From NCBI GenBank assembly GCA_946122785.1, contig CAMGYJ010000006.1, positions 31,261,168 to 31,325,167 of the forward strand: a DNA stretch of 64,000 nt. Reading direction: 5' to 3'. This DNA is from Linum tenue (lineage: Eukaryota; Streptophyta; Magnoliopsida; Malpighiales; Linaceae). The position numbers and the translations under genes were made by a program. The first letter of the stretch is position 1. Each line of letters begins with the position of its first letter. The notes beneath the pieces were generated by a model. It was not told where the DNA came from, searched no databases, and was given only the letters and a program-made list of their open reading frames with translations. This document shows positions 47,301 to 58,912 of this stretch, piece after piece.

Positions 47301-47649
47301 TATTAGACTTTTATTAATTGAAAAACCCTTTTGTTCATTGAGCGTGTTGCTTGTGAATTTTTCTCTCGTCGTTGGTAGACTTCAATCGCGTCGAGTGTTG
47401 TCTCTGTATCAATCGAGTATTCCCCTTGATTGTTACATTTAATAATACAATTATTATTATTAGATTTATGAATTTTCCTTGTTATGTATATAAATAATGA
47501 AGTTATTCCTAGTACACTACAAATTTTTAAATAAATAAAATTAAACTGAAAACATATAATAAGAAAGGCTGGCTCGAACAAAACAAAAACACACATAAAA
47601 GAACAACATAAATATTCAAATCATAAATATCAAAATCATGAAAGGAAAT

Positions 47650-49062
47650 CATTCGTCTTCTAGCAGCTCGTGAATTCTACTTTCATATAGCCTTCTTTAT
47701 GCTTCTGTCTTCGTTGATAAATCCATTTCCATTAATTTTAGTGTTAACCTTCGTTCTTGATATGCTTCTTTTTTCATCAATCTTTCTTCTCATTTCATCT
47801 CACATTCCTCTTGTAATTTGATCTTCACATTAGTGAACTCCCTCATCACCTCTAATTTTCTTGCTTCAATGTTGATTTTTTGTTGCCCTGCAGCTTTCAT
47901 GCTTTTAACTGTGTCAGATGACATAGGTGTTTTCTTCCATTTATTCTTTTAAAGCTTTCCTTATCAGGGAACGTGGATGAGACACATTCTCGGACTCTTG
48001 AGTTGGAGGCATATTTGTATATGATGATGATGTAGTGTATTGGTCTGAAATAGTATTCTTACTCCTCTTTGATTTGATATATTCATCACTACCTGGTGCA
48101 TTAGATGATTTGATTTGACTATTCCATTTCTTTCCATCCTTTAAGACATTCCAACAATGCATAAAATTAAAGGTAATGTCTATTTTTTATCCAAACATTT
48201 TCCGAATTTTTTATTAGCCTAAGCTATCGAAATACTAAGAATTAGCCAAATGTTAACTTTTAGTTAGCAATTTTCTTAGTAATATTGACTTGGCAACATG
48301 ATATTGACTTTGAAGAGACACTTGAAGGTCAACATTCCAAAATTTAGTATTTTAACTAGAAAAATAATTGCAAAATTATTAACGATAACGTAAAAATGGC
48401 TAATATTTTGATGCATTACGAAAGATTTGGCTAATCAAAAGCATTTTAATAGGTTTGGATAATATAAAATTATTTGGAAAAGAAAATAATTGCAAAATTA
48501 TTAACGATAACGTAAAAATGGCTAATATTTTGATGCATCACGAAAGATTTGGCTAATTAAAAGCATTTTAATAGGTTTGGATAATATAAAATTATCTGGA
48601 AAAGTCTTGGATAAAAATAGACATTAACCTAAAATTAAAAGGTTTACCATTTAATTGATGTTATAACATCAATGCCCTGTTCTTTTTATCTTCCTCGTTT
48701 ATGCCAATATCCCTTCGATGTTGGACTTGTTCATAGAAACCAACGAACGTTGCTACATCTTTGTTGATACTGGTCCAATGTTTCATCATTGCTTGCTTAC
48801 CCCTCTGGGCTTGAAATGTCTTATTGTGAAAGTTTTCGTAATACTCATGAATGCGCTCCCAAAAACCTCGATAACTTTGATTTGTAACAATCATTGGATC
48901 TTTATTGATATTCAGCCTTGCACTACACAACAAAAAGTCATCTTCTGGGTTCCAACGAACTTTTTCGTTATTCCTTCTCTGGCCAACTTCTGTGGACATT
49001 TCTTTACTACAATGCCTAGGAAATGGAGAATCTTGTTCACTAGGATTAGTGAGAGTGACTGA
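47650..49062 (-). pseudogene. PIF/Harbinger ORF1: Myb/SANT-like protein, broken
   Basis: The accessory DNA-binding partner of plant PIF/Harbinger transposases. The best preserved block (about 48667-49062) has VRWNPEDDFLLCSARLNI, RGFWERIHEYYENFH and MMKHWTSINKDVATFVGFYE. The downstream block HCWNVLKDGKKWNSQ is at 47941-48162 and the coiled C-terminus with ESRIHELLEDE ends near 47650. A 458-bp MITE (48172-48629) sits between the two blocks, and stop codons occur in the C-terminal part. The transposase lies divergently at 53930-56439, as expected for one element. Confidence 0.75.
48172..48629. mobile_element. MITE, 458 bp, 10-bp target duplication
   Basis: Inverted ends GGTAATGTCTATTTTTTATCC and GGATAAAAATAGACATTAACC. 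Exact duplications TAAAATTAAA lie at 48162-48171 and 48630-48639; 9-10 bp suggests a Mutator-type element. Inside, about 120 bp (near 48360-48480) is repeated in tandem with only a few changes. No coding. Confidence 0.85.
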
Positions 49063-49572
49063 AGATCGGTTTGGTAGGACCGTGTGGGTTTGGCCTAAAG
49101 CAGACAATATCGTTGAGCAGAGGACACAAAGTCTATGGTCCTTGTCTTGAGGGGAGGATTGTTATGGGACAATCCAATTACCACATCTTGTACAAGGGAA
49201 GGAACCCTTGTATACTAGTGTTACCAAGCTCATTAGTACGAGGCTTTTTGGGAAGAAAACCCAAAAGTAAAACCGTGTGGGCTTGGCCCAAAGCGAACAA
49301 TATCGTTGACTCGCTATGACACAACTGCTAACAATGGCCAAGTGTAACCAATGAAAGGGACTGCAGTATAGTGGCTCAAGTAATAAATATCGAATCCATG
49401 GGTCTGTAGAGTTACTATTACTCAGCTTCAGTTCATTATCTAGCAAACCAGATTAAGATGGAAGAACTAAAACTACTCTAACAAACTATAGTTAAAGTTA
49501 ATCTAATTACAGGTTGGGAACTCACTTAGGTATGATTCCCCCTAGCCACTAGCCAGATTAATGATTGATGAT

Positions 49573-51787
49573 TGTAGAATTTGATGATGCGGAAATACGA
49601 GAACACGAGACAAACGATTTTACGTGGTATCCTCGATCGATTAATCGAGACTAATCCACGGTGAGCTCGAAACGAGCTCACGACTGATATTTTATTAGGG
49701 ACTACATTGTGACCGACTAGCTTACTACAAGACTTGGTAGCTTAGTTCTTAAATAGACAAGGTTTAGGCTTTAATCCTTGCACAGCCATGACCTTGGCTT
49801 GACAAGCAAGGAATACAAAACCATAATGGACAAGGAGAACTAATGGTTATTTACTACAATTGGAGTTCTTACTCCAATTGGACTTGTAACTAACTGAGAT
49901 TAGTTCCAACGAGTCCAACATTCCCCCTCAAGCGAAGACATGAATGACCAGAATGTCGAGCTTGAAAATGAATGACACTCAAACAACCTCTTGCTGGCAA
50001 TGACGATCCAACTGGCTGGTAGACAAATGATGAAACTACTCCATGCTTGACCCAGTTCCTTTGACAGTGAACTCAGCATGGTGAAACTCCTAGACGTCGT
50101 GGATGAGACTGATCCTACTCCATACTTGACCCAGTTCTTTGACAATGAACTCAGCATGGCGGAATTCCTTGACGTCTTGGATGAGATTGAAGACTGATGA
50201 CTGCGTTGCTAAATTTGGAGACTTCTACCTGCACTGCCGACTGTGCTTCCCCGAGCAACATGATTGATAGATACACGCGGTCGACTTGATTACTGAACTA
50301 GTCGACCTACATGTGTTGATTCCCTATTCTCCCCCTCAAGCTGGAGCATGAACAACGTGAATGCCCAGCTTGAAAGTTAGAATGGTGTAGACTGGAAATT
50401 GACCAATTTTTGAATGTCGAGGGGACGATCGGTACTTGGATCGTGACTGCCTCGCTCCACGAACATGTGACCATCCTCGCAGAATTCGTAACAATGCACA
50501 AAGCTCGACTTCCTTTTCTTGGGGGCTTTGTGACCTTGATGAGAATGGCATGGCTTGAATGATAACAAGACTTCTTGAACGAACAAAATTACTCAAGCTG
50601 AACCTTGAACATGAGACCAACAATACCACACGTGTAGTGAACAAACCACCTGTTGCCTTCAACAAAACATGCATGATTTGAAGAGCCTTTTGTCGCCAAT
50701 GATGTGACGGAAGCTGAACATGCATGATAGACTGCTTCCTATTCCAATTGACGGACTGCAGCTGCGAGTGGCCTTGATGAAGATGATCGGCGGCTGCAAT
50801 GATGACAAGGATTTCTCGACAGACTAATGTGGCGGTTTGACCTTGATTGCTCAGCGCCGCAATTGACTTGGACTTGGAGGCTTGATTGACTGCGGACCTG
50901 AGATGGTGGATTTGACACGTCGGGACGGACGACCTCTGGAAGCTTCGAGGGGCGATGGGCCGTGCCTGACCGGCGGGGCGGCGATCCGGAGCTGCCGACG
51001 ATGATTGGCGGGCCTATCGACAAACCAATTCGCGGACGAAGACTGGATGTGAGGCGACAATTATACGCGGCCGTTTGATGACGATGGCGGCGATATTGAC
51101 GATGATACCACATTGCACTTGGAGCCGATTTGAGCCTGTGGAGCTGATCTTCTTGTGGACTGAATGGGACGTCGGAGGCGGACAGCGCCGACGTGACGAA
51201 GAAGAGCAGCGTGAGTAGGGAGATCAAAGGCCTTGGCATCGGGATCACCAGGAACGACAACAGGAGGTGATTTATGTGCAGACGACGGAGAGCTGAAAAC
51301 TCTGGATCTGCGGCTACTGACTTTCACTCACAGAGAATACGTCGGACTAATCACGTTGATTCTGCCGCGGAGAGGCAACAGATGTTGACGGGCTGAAGCT
51401 CAAAACCCTAGACAAGGATCGAGTTTCGCTCTGATACCATGTAGAATTTGATGATGCGGAAATACGAGAACACGAGACAAACGATTTTACGTGGTATCCT
51501 CGATCGATTAATCGAGACTAATCCACGGTGAGCTCGAAACGAGCTCACGACTGATATTTTATTAGGGACTACATTGTGACCGACTAGCTTACCACAAGAC
51601 TTGGTAGCTTAGTTCTTAAATAGACAAGGTTTAGGCTTTAATCCTTGCACAGCCGTGACCTTGGCTTGACAAGCAAGGAATACAAAACCATAATGGACAA
51701 GGAGAACTAATGGTTATTTACTACAATTGGAGTTCTTACTCCAATTGGACTTGTAACTAACTGAGATTAGTTCCAACGAGTCCAACA
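49573..51787 (-). mobile_element. Short non-autonomous copia-type LTR element, 2215 bp
   Basis: LTRs of 348 bp at 49573-49920 and 51440-51787, differing by two bases. Exact target duplication ATGAT at 49568-49572 and 51788-51792. On minus the primer site TGGTATCAGAGC abuts the right LTR (about 51428-51439) and polypurine TTGAGGGGGAA abuts the left LTR. The 1.5-kb internal region has no gag or pol. It has a second polypurine-like tract at about 50327-50341 and an imperfect tandem repeat of about 78 bp at 50038-50195. Young by LTR identity. Confidence 0.92.
50739..51327 (-). other. GC-rich ORF region inside the copia-type element, possibly captured
   Basis: Two overlapping minus ORFs (173 and 88 aa). 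The first includes MPRPLISLLTLLFFVTSALS, which looks like a secretory signal peptide with cleavage near SALSA-SD. The GC content and the signal-like start are unlike the rest of the element, so a host gene fragment may have been captured. I do not recognise the gene. It could also be chance coding in GC-rich DNA. Confidence 0.4.
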
Positions 51788-52449
51788 ATGATATCTAACT
51801 TGTTTCACTTTCATTCACAATGCGGAGAATCCTTGACTAAACCTTGAATCTCGACTAAAGGATCAAGGCCCTCTTGAGTCAATTGCCTAGAGGGACGTAT
51901 CCTTCTCTAGAACAACCGATCAAGGCGTTCTGAATTAGATTCCCTTTATCAAATGAGGTTCTCAATCGATACAAAGCATTGAATCAACCCTCGACTAAAG
52001 CAATCGATCCAATACTATCAATCTATGGTGCTCTATTGACCTAATCAGGTATTCGCTCTCATAGGGTCAAAGCAGAATCAATAATCTCGACTAAAGCAAA
52101 ATTGAATCATGAAAACATGCATAGATTGAATATGAACTCAAGATTATCAAGTAGGAGTATTCATACAATCATCCAATCAAACAAACATAGCTAGGGTTCC
52201 TCAAAACCTAAGTGAAGGGAAGTTCTCCATAGAGAAGAGAGAGACTGCAGTAAGAATCTTCAGATGATCAGTCTTCAAGTCCGGGCTTTTTCCTCGAGCT
52301 TCCAAGGCGAAGAAATCCTCCAATTCCACTCAGAGAATGCCCTCAAATCGCCCTCTCTCTCTCTTTGGTTCGTCCCTTGGGTGTTTGTGAACCAAAACCT
52401 AGCTCTCCCTTGCAAAAACGCACAAAACAGGCTTTTAACAGCCTGCATT

Positions 52450-52680
52450 CGCGATCCCCGGTCAGAATACCTGGTCGGGTATTTTAGGTGTCGACCGGGG
52501 ATTGTTGAAACGCACCGTCGAGGACAGGGGATTAATCCCCCGGTCAAGGTCAAGAATACCCGACCGGGGATTTATGCTCAATGCCCGGGCCCCCTTATGC
52601 TTCTCAAACGCCCAAAAGTGATTTTCCTCGGTCTGCTCAGATTAATACCCGGTCGGGTATTTCTGCTCATGGCCAGGTAT
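52450..52680. promoter_or_regulatory. Palindrome cluster (CCCCGGTCGGGTATT type)
   Basis: ATACCCGGTCGGGTAT, ATACCCGACCGGGGAT, ATCCCCGGTC and related halves recur, next to a TTTTAA box at 52433-52438. Same place in the LTR as the clusters of the other copies, different sequence. Confidence 0.55.
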
Positions 52681-53929
52681 TTTGCTCCTCCAGCACCCTT
52701 CTACTCAAACGTGCTCCTTTCGACCCGAAACTCCTTTCTTCGCCTTGATGCCAACGCCAAGCCCTGAAATATGACATAACACACAACCTATCGTGAAATC
52801 AGCTTAAAACACGAGAATCAACATCTCAAACGGCTCAAGAATAGGGGTAAAAACATGTTCAATCAATGGTCTATCAATCGTATTAATGGAGCGACCCGAT
52901 TTCGACAAGTGGTATCAGAGCATGGTTCGATTCGGAGCAGTGGACGTCAGTTTGGTGGGACCCTCATTCGGTGGACCTCAGGATTTAAGATCCGCCTCTG
53001 TTTGGTGGATCCGTGAGAGATCCACGTTTGTTTGGCAAATCAAAGAGACTTTCGTGCCAGTGAAAAATCCTTGTACCGAGAAGCCTATTGATACAAGGTG
53101 TCTGGCGGATCAAGATAATCGCTGAGGGAAGGACACAAAGTTCATGGTCCTTGTCTTGAGTGGAGGATTGTTATGGGAAAATCCAAGTACTACATTGGTA
53201 ATACAAGGGAAGGGACCCTTGTATATAAGTGTCCACCTAGCCCAATTAGTACGAGGTCTTTTGAGAAGGAACCCAAAGGTAAAACCATGCGGGCTTGGCC
53301 CAAAGGGGGCAATATCGTGCTAATTGAGCAGCCCGATTTCGATAAGTTGTATCAGAGCCTGGTTCGGTTCGGGGCGGTGGACGTCAATTTGGTGGGACAC
53401 TTATTCAGCGACCTCGGGATTTGAGACCCACGTCTATGTGGCTGATCAAAGAGAGTTCTGCGTCTAGGAAGCATATCAAATAGAGTTTTGTGTCTGGGAA
53501 AATCCTTGTACCCAGTATCCCATCGATACAAGGTGTCTGATAGAGCAAGATAATCGTTGAGGAGAGGGCACGAAGTTTGTGGTCCTTGTCTTGAGGGGAG
53601 GATTGTTATGGGACAATCCAAGTACCACTCGGTTGTACAAGGGAAGGAACCCTTGTATATTAGTGTCCACCAAGCACATTATTACGAGGCTTTTTGGGAA
53701 GGAACCCAAAAGTGAAACCGTGCGGGCTTGGCCCAAAGCGGACCATATTTCGACACTCATTATTAGACGCATATGGAGATGAAGCATGGCAGAAATGGAA
53801 ATATGGGTTAAAGGGGGGACGAGATGGATCCATCAGAACAAATGTAACTAAGGATGACTTCATCTTCCTCAAGTTCTTCATATTCAGATCCCAATAACCC
53901 ATTCTCTGATTAGAACATTATCAAATGGT

Positions 53930-55238
53930 TTCTTGATGATTCAATATCCCAAATTGCATATGAATATATGGAATTGCAACAACAACAACAACTAGTGAAT
54001 GATGTTTCCTCATCAATTCGTGGAAGAAGACTAAGAAGGTACATTGAAAGGGGACATGAAGATGGGCACAAACGACTGGACAATGATTCCTTAAGAAACA
54101 TTTTGGCAAAGATTCCGTATGCGAAGGAGCTTATTTGTCCGCATAGTTGAAGTTGTCATGAACCAAGATCCATACTTTCATAGCACCCTTGACTGCAGAA
54201 GAAGAGAGAGTCTCACACCACTTCAAAAGAGTACAACAACAATGCGAATGCATACATACGTTGTGGATGTAGATCCCGTTGGTGAATATTTGTGTGACTC
54301 GTCCCGAATACCACAATAAAACTCCCAATTAAGGCCCAAGTATAAACCTTAACTGGGTGCAGTACAGGGCAAGTATGTTTAAATATCGACCCCAACCGGT
54401 TCATGTACCCCTACTTCAATTGCTTGAAACATTATCTAGCAGGCAATTTTTGGTGAAAACAATAATCTAAAGCTAAAGAGTTGGCAAAGGTAAATGGATT
54501 TGACACTAATTGAGAAGGCTTCACTCAGGTGTTGCTCCCCCTATCTGGCAATTATTACTTGTTAGATCAAATGGTCGTGTGTGGGAGGGGGGTATAAACC
54601 ATAGGGAAGTGTAACAAGTAGCCAAGAGCCAGTCTCTTGGTCTCTAGGTCGAGGGAAGGGGATATGATCCAAGCCACCAATGTGACTCTCTCGACCTATT
54701 GACTAAGGATTAGTTAGACTTCACCCTCGAATCGGAGTTCGGACGGCCACCCACAACCAAATACTAGTTGCTAATACGAAATAAGAGGTTTTCTCTGCAT
54801 TAACCTAGATAGGAAACAATGAATTGCCTAAGAAAATCCAGCATTCAAGCCTCTTTCAAAGAAAGGAAGGGGGTTATCTATCTACCTACGTTAGAATGAC
54901 AATTAGATTGATAGGCTTTCACACAACATAATCACTCATGAATAATACCTCCACATTCACATTAAACACAACCACACACAAATCATTCAATCCATACAAC
55001 CATTCACATAATTGTAGCTAGGGTTTACAAACACCAAGTGAAAAAAGGGACTACTCCATGCTAGGAGAAGGGAAAACACAAAAGAGAAGAAGGGAAACCA
55101 TTGATGAGATGCTAGTCTTGCTCCTTGTGTTGAAGAGATCCTCCTTTGAGGGAGGAATTCCCAATTCCTTGCTTGAAGATGAAACCCTAGCTTCTCCTCT
55201 TCTTTGGTTCGTCACTTTCTCACTCTAGAAATCTGAAG

Positions 55239-55269
<31 letters not shown>

Positions 55270-56439
55270 TTCTCACACTAGGTCTCCCTCTTTTTCCTTC
55301 ATCTCAACCTCCTTTATATACCTAGATCGGGCTCAGATCACGGTCTTAGTTCACGGTCGTGAACTGCAAACCCAGACCGTGATCTCAAGTCGAAACGCGC
55401 ATCACTAATTCCAGTTCACGGGCAATGTCCTGAGTTCACGATCTTGCGCATCCACTTAATGGTCTTAGTGACTGTGAACTCACAGCCCAAACCATGATCT
55501 GCTGCTGTTTCCACCATTTGACTTGATTTTCGCCCTTTCGTCCAACTTTCGACTCTGGGGTTGGTTCCACCTGCCAATCGGGGGTAAAAAGTGTACAAAT
55601 GAGCCCGAATCATTGTGAATCGGTGAGACCACTATAAAAAAATTTGTGAAAACATTTGTACGAGCTGTCAACATTGTACTTGGAGACTTGTATTTGCGAA
55701 GACCAAATACTGTTGATATAGAACGCTTGCTTCATGAGGGCCGACAAAGAGGCTTTCCATGTATGTTAGGGAGTATTGACTGCATGCATTGGGAATGGAA
55801 AAATTTCCCGCTAGCATGGCGTGGGCTATATGCTATAGGGGATCATAATACTCCAACCATTATGCTTGAAGTTGTTGCTTCACATGATTTGTGGACATGC
55901 TTTTTTGGTGTCCTTGGTACATTAAATGACATAAACATGTTAGACCGGCTCTAGTATTCCACGAGGTGTTTGAGGGAAAAGCACCCACAATTTCCGATTA
56001 TGTTAATCGAAGAAATTATACTTTGGGATATTATCTCACTGGCAGTATTTATCTCAATTGGGGGGCATATGTCAAGTCAATCACATTACTCCAAGGACCA
56101 AAACACTAGTTGTTTTCTAAGAAACAAGAGACGGCCAGAAAATAAGTCGAGAGAACATTTGGGGTGCTCCAAGCTCAATTTGCAATCATTAATGGACCAT
56201 CATGCATGAGGTGTAAAGATATAATCGGAGAAAAAATGAAGGAATGCATAATTATGCACAACATGATAGTGGTAGATGAGCGTGATTCATACATTCGGTA
56301 TTTTGATTATACGGATGATAACATCAATTTTAATGTATCTATGCCTGAAGGTTTAAATAATCGTATCCTGGAGTATGAAGAGTATCTTCGCAATCATACA
56401 AGAATTCATAATCGGTCTACAAATAATCAACTTCAATAA
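53930..56439 (+). pseudogene. PIF/Harbinger transposase, broken and split by a solo LTR
   Basis: DDE transposase of the plant PIF type. The N-terminal block has RRLRRYIERGHEDGHKRL, then after a frameshift TPLQKSTTTMRM. The frame is interrupted at 54294 by the solo LTR and resumes after it with IGETTIKKFVKTFVRAV, RRPNTVDIERLLHEG, MLGSIDCMHWEWKN (first catalytic Asp), LGTLNDINMLDRL (second Asp) and, in another frame, the VER-TFGVLQAQF block with the catalytic Glu. At least two stops (one a TGA at 55616-55618, in place of an Arg codon of the family) and frameshifts make it inactive. Confidence 0.88.
54295..55612 (-). mobile_element. Solo Athila-like gypsy LTR, 1318 bp, target duplication TTGTG
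   Basis: Starts TGACTCGTCCCG and ends GCCCGAATCA; exact TTGTG at 54290-54294 and 55613-55617. Removing it and one TTGTG rejoins the transposase frame. It contains a (GAA)n run at about 55230-55269, a TATA box TTTATATA at about 55313-55320 and palindromes such as GTTCACGGTCGTGAAC at 55349-55364. Same orientation as the LTR at 18388. Confidence 0.92.
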
Positions 56440-57095
56440 GATTTGATAGAAGAGATATGAGATAATTATGGAGATGAGGAATATGATAATTAATTTAGAT
56501 TTGTTGCTATATATTGTCGCTTTTAATTATGCTCTTAGGTATTTTTGCTTATTTATTAAATCTTTTTTAGTTGATCCTTAAATGAAAAATGTCTTCTATC
56601 AATTAGTAATATAAATTGCTTTTGTTGAGTATATGACTTTCGCTAAAATTAATGGCAATAGATTTGTTATTTCATACTGGATAAAATAATAAACATATAA
56701 ATCTTTTATGCTATTGCAAAAACTAGTCTCACATATGCAATTGTTGGTTAATTGCATTGAGGTATGTGAATGAAATTAAAGTGATGTGGAATTTTGGATT
56801 GCAAAAAAGTTGAGTTGGCAATAACGAGCATAAATACAATTGCTTTTGTGAATGTTCTTAATGGCTAGTTTGTAAGTTTTGTAGGTTTACGAATCCGAGA
56901 ATTTTTTTAGACAATGTAACATTTGATTCTCAGTGTATTTCTATGCTGATATTAACAGCCACAATAAATGAATAATATATTATTCCCCCAGAACTAGGAC
57001 GAGATAGAAAATAGAGGGAGGTTAAAAGCACACATATAGATGTGATACGAAATTGTGTAAGTAAGCTTGTAGCTATGGAGAAGAAGATGAACGTG
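56440..57095. other. AT-rich spacer
   Basis: Right end of the PIF/Harbinger element and the left flank of the LSF2-like locus. Terminal inverted repeats of the transposon were not found. No gene. Confidence 0.4.
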
Positions 57096-57229
57096 ATTTC
57101 TCGAGGTAAGCCTGAAGGAAATTGCAGTTTCATGGTTTGTATCAAGAAGAGTAGAAATTGGTGCAGAATCATCAACTGCCATGAAAAGGATGATGATGAG
57201 GAACACATATGAGTATCACCATGATCTCG

Positions 57230-58310
57230 GTTTGTCGTTTAGAGAAGCCTTCAGGCAGATTTTCATTAATTGGAAAAGAAAAGTTACAATATTCTTTACG
57301 TTTGGATTGAGTATTTGACAAACTTGTTGTTTGGGGTCAATTACCACACAAATAAAACCTGTTATTTGGTATGTGATATTTGGTCTCAAACTTGTTATTT
57401 GGCAAATACATGCCCCCTCCCAAGTATTTGACAAACAACACTTTTTGTGTTATTTGGTCTCAAACCTATTATTTGGCAAAACACTACATCTAAATAACAC
57501 ATCCCACTTTTTGTCAGCCAAACCTGTTATTTGGGGTCAAATAACAGATTTTGTGTTATTTGACCCCAAATAACACCCCCAAATACTCAATCCAAACGAC
57601 CCCTACATATCCACATATATATACTAACTACTAATTACCTATACAGTAATTAAAGTATATACAGCTTACAACTATACCTATGACCCACAGGTCCCTGGAT
57701 CGTAACCAGGCTATGATACCATGTCGTTTAGAGAAGCCTTCAGACAGATTTTCACGGTTCGTCTCGAATCTCATAACTATTTGGCTGTGTATTTGGTTAG
57801 ATTTATGTCACAGCTCAAATCCTGGGTTCGTTTTGAATCATCATACTATGGTTTAGAATCGTTCCATCGTTCCCTGAATTTGGTTTGTTTGCGTTGAATC
57901 TTAAATCAAATCGTGGCTGGATCCAGCATGGGTCGCGATGACACTTGGTCTTTGGTCTTTGGCCTTTGATTTTGTATGGTCAACTGATTTTAGTTTCACT
58001 AACCAAAAGGTTACCAATTGATTATTGGATTTGTGTAAGGAGGGGATGAGTCTTAATTCGTTAAAGGCAAGAAAAGGCAGAAATGCTTTATTGTTAAGAT
58101 TACTCTGCTGTCTTTCGAGTGAACTTTTGGGGCTGATTAAAAAGAGCAAAACTTTTCTGTCCCCTTTTTCGTCCTGCTCAGAACGGACTGAAACCAATTC
58201 GTGCTCCAAGTTCTGAGTTCCTAGAATTTCACTACATCATTCTTATATATTGTTATTTCCAGATTTATGTTTATTGTTATTTCAACACATCATTCTTTAT
58301 TGTCTTTCAG
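57230..58310 (+). other. First intron of the LSF2 copy, holding insertions
   Basis: Contains two copies of TGTCGTTTAGAGAAGCCTTC (57232 and about 57721) and the inverted-repeat element 57299-57604. The second copy is preceded by GGCTATGATACCA, which resembles a copia primer site read in reverse. This suggests a small LTR-type insertion, but the copies match for only about 34 bases. Confidence 0.5.
57299..57604. mobile_element. MITE with CGTTTGGATTGAGTATTTG inverted ends
   Basis: Left CGTTTGGATTGAGTATTTG pairs exactly with right CAAATACTCAATCCAAACG; the outer right end GACCCCT is like the Tourist-type MITE at 42741, but the left outer end is eroded. Internal TGTTATTTGG motifs repeat in both directions. 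About 306 bp, no coding. Confidence 0.7.
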
Positions 58311-58912
58311 GTATGACCTATACACTTATCACCGATGATGTGATTGTCGGCTCCCAACCTCAGACGCCTGAAGACATTGATCATTTGAAACATGAAGAGA
58401 ATGTCGCCTACTTTTTGAATTTGCAGCAGGACAAGGATGACTGTTGAGTTTTGGGTATCGGCCTCAGAAATTTTACAATATTATATAGCATTGGTTTACG
58501 AATTTTTTAAAGAAATTTTAATCGATGTCGGGTCGTCTGAATCTCAGTTCAACTATGGTTTACGAATTTTTTAAAGAAATTTTAACAGAAGGGCATGTTT
58601 GATAATTTTTCCAAAGTATAGGGGCATGTTTAATGTAAAAAAATTATAAAAGACATATTTGATAAAATGACATATTATATCTATAATTTTTTTTTTTCTT
58701 ACTTTGTCCAAGCCGTAGACTTCAGCCCAGATTCATTGAGAAGCATACTTCCCAAGGCTGTCTCGTGTTTGGAACGGGCGGTCTCAGAGGGCAAATGGAG
58801 AGTTTATGTTCATTGCACTGCTGGACTCGGCAGGGCTCTTGCTGAACTTGGGAGCATAATCAATGGCTACTGACAGGACACACAAACCGGAGGCAGAAGG
58901 AAGAAAAGATAA

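Larger units (their letters stand above)
49307..52876 (-). mobile_element. Solo Athila-like LTR with a nested copia-type element
   Basis: Starts TGACTCGCTATGACAC and ends GGTCTATCA, like the LTR at 18388; exact target duplication ATCGT at 49302-49306 and 52877-52881. Without the nested element it is about 1350 bp, a normal length for this LTR group. It carries a palindrome cluster at 52450-52680. It lies within the first LTR of the TRIM array. Confidence 0.88.
49090..53755 (+). mobile_element. Tandem TRIM array, interrupted by a gypsy LTR
   Basis: Small LTRs beginning TGTTATGGG and ending near TTTCGACA recur at 49160-49306 + 52882-52907, 53169-53345 and 53604-53755. Between them are two short internal domains (52908-53168, 53346-53603), each starting with TGGTATCAGAGC or a near match, the initiator-tRNA-Met primer site, and ending with TTGAGGGGAGGAT, a polypurine tract. 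A further partial unit precedes the first (about 49075-49159). No coding capacity, as expected for terminal-repeat retrotransposons in miniature. Confidence 0.82.
57096..58843 (+). pseudogene. LSF2: Truncated copy of the starch phosphatase gene LSF2
   Basis: LSF2 (LIKE SEX FOUR 2) is a plastid phosphoglucan phosphatase acting in starch breakdown. One exon (to 57229) encodes the conserved STAMKR...YEYHHDLG; the donor g|GTTTGT follows. The next exon starts after CTTTCAG at 58311 with MTYTLITDDVIVGSQPQTPE and NLQQDKD. There a small insertion breaks the frame and gives TGA at 58445-58447, although IEYWGI-like bases can still be traced. The block holding CKELGIRHMRRP is absent. A last piece (58712-58843) has the catalytic loop HCTAGLGRA. 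The rest of the phosphatase and the C-terminal region are missing. Retained introns mean a DNA-level duplication, not a retrocopy. Confidence 0.85.

Noticed and set aside
58670..58873. Intact dual-specificity phosphatase
   Set aside because: Only the catalytic loop exon piece is present, the upstream exon ends in a stop and the 3' part of the gene is missing.
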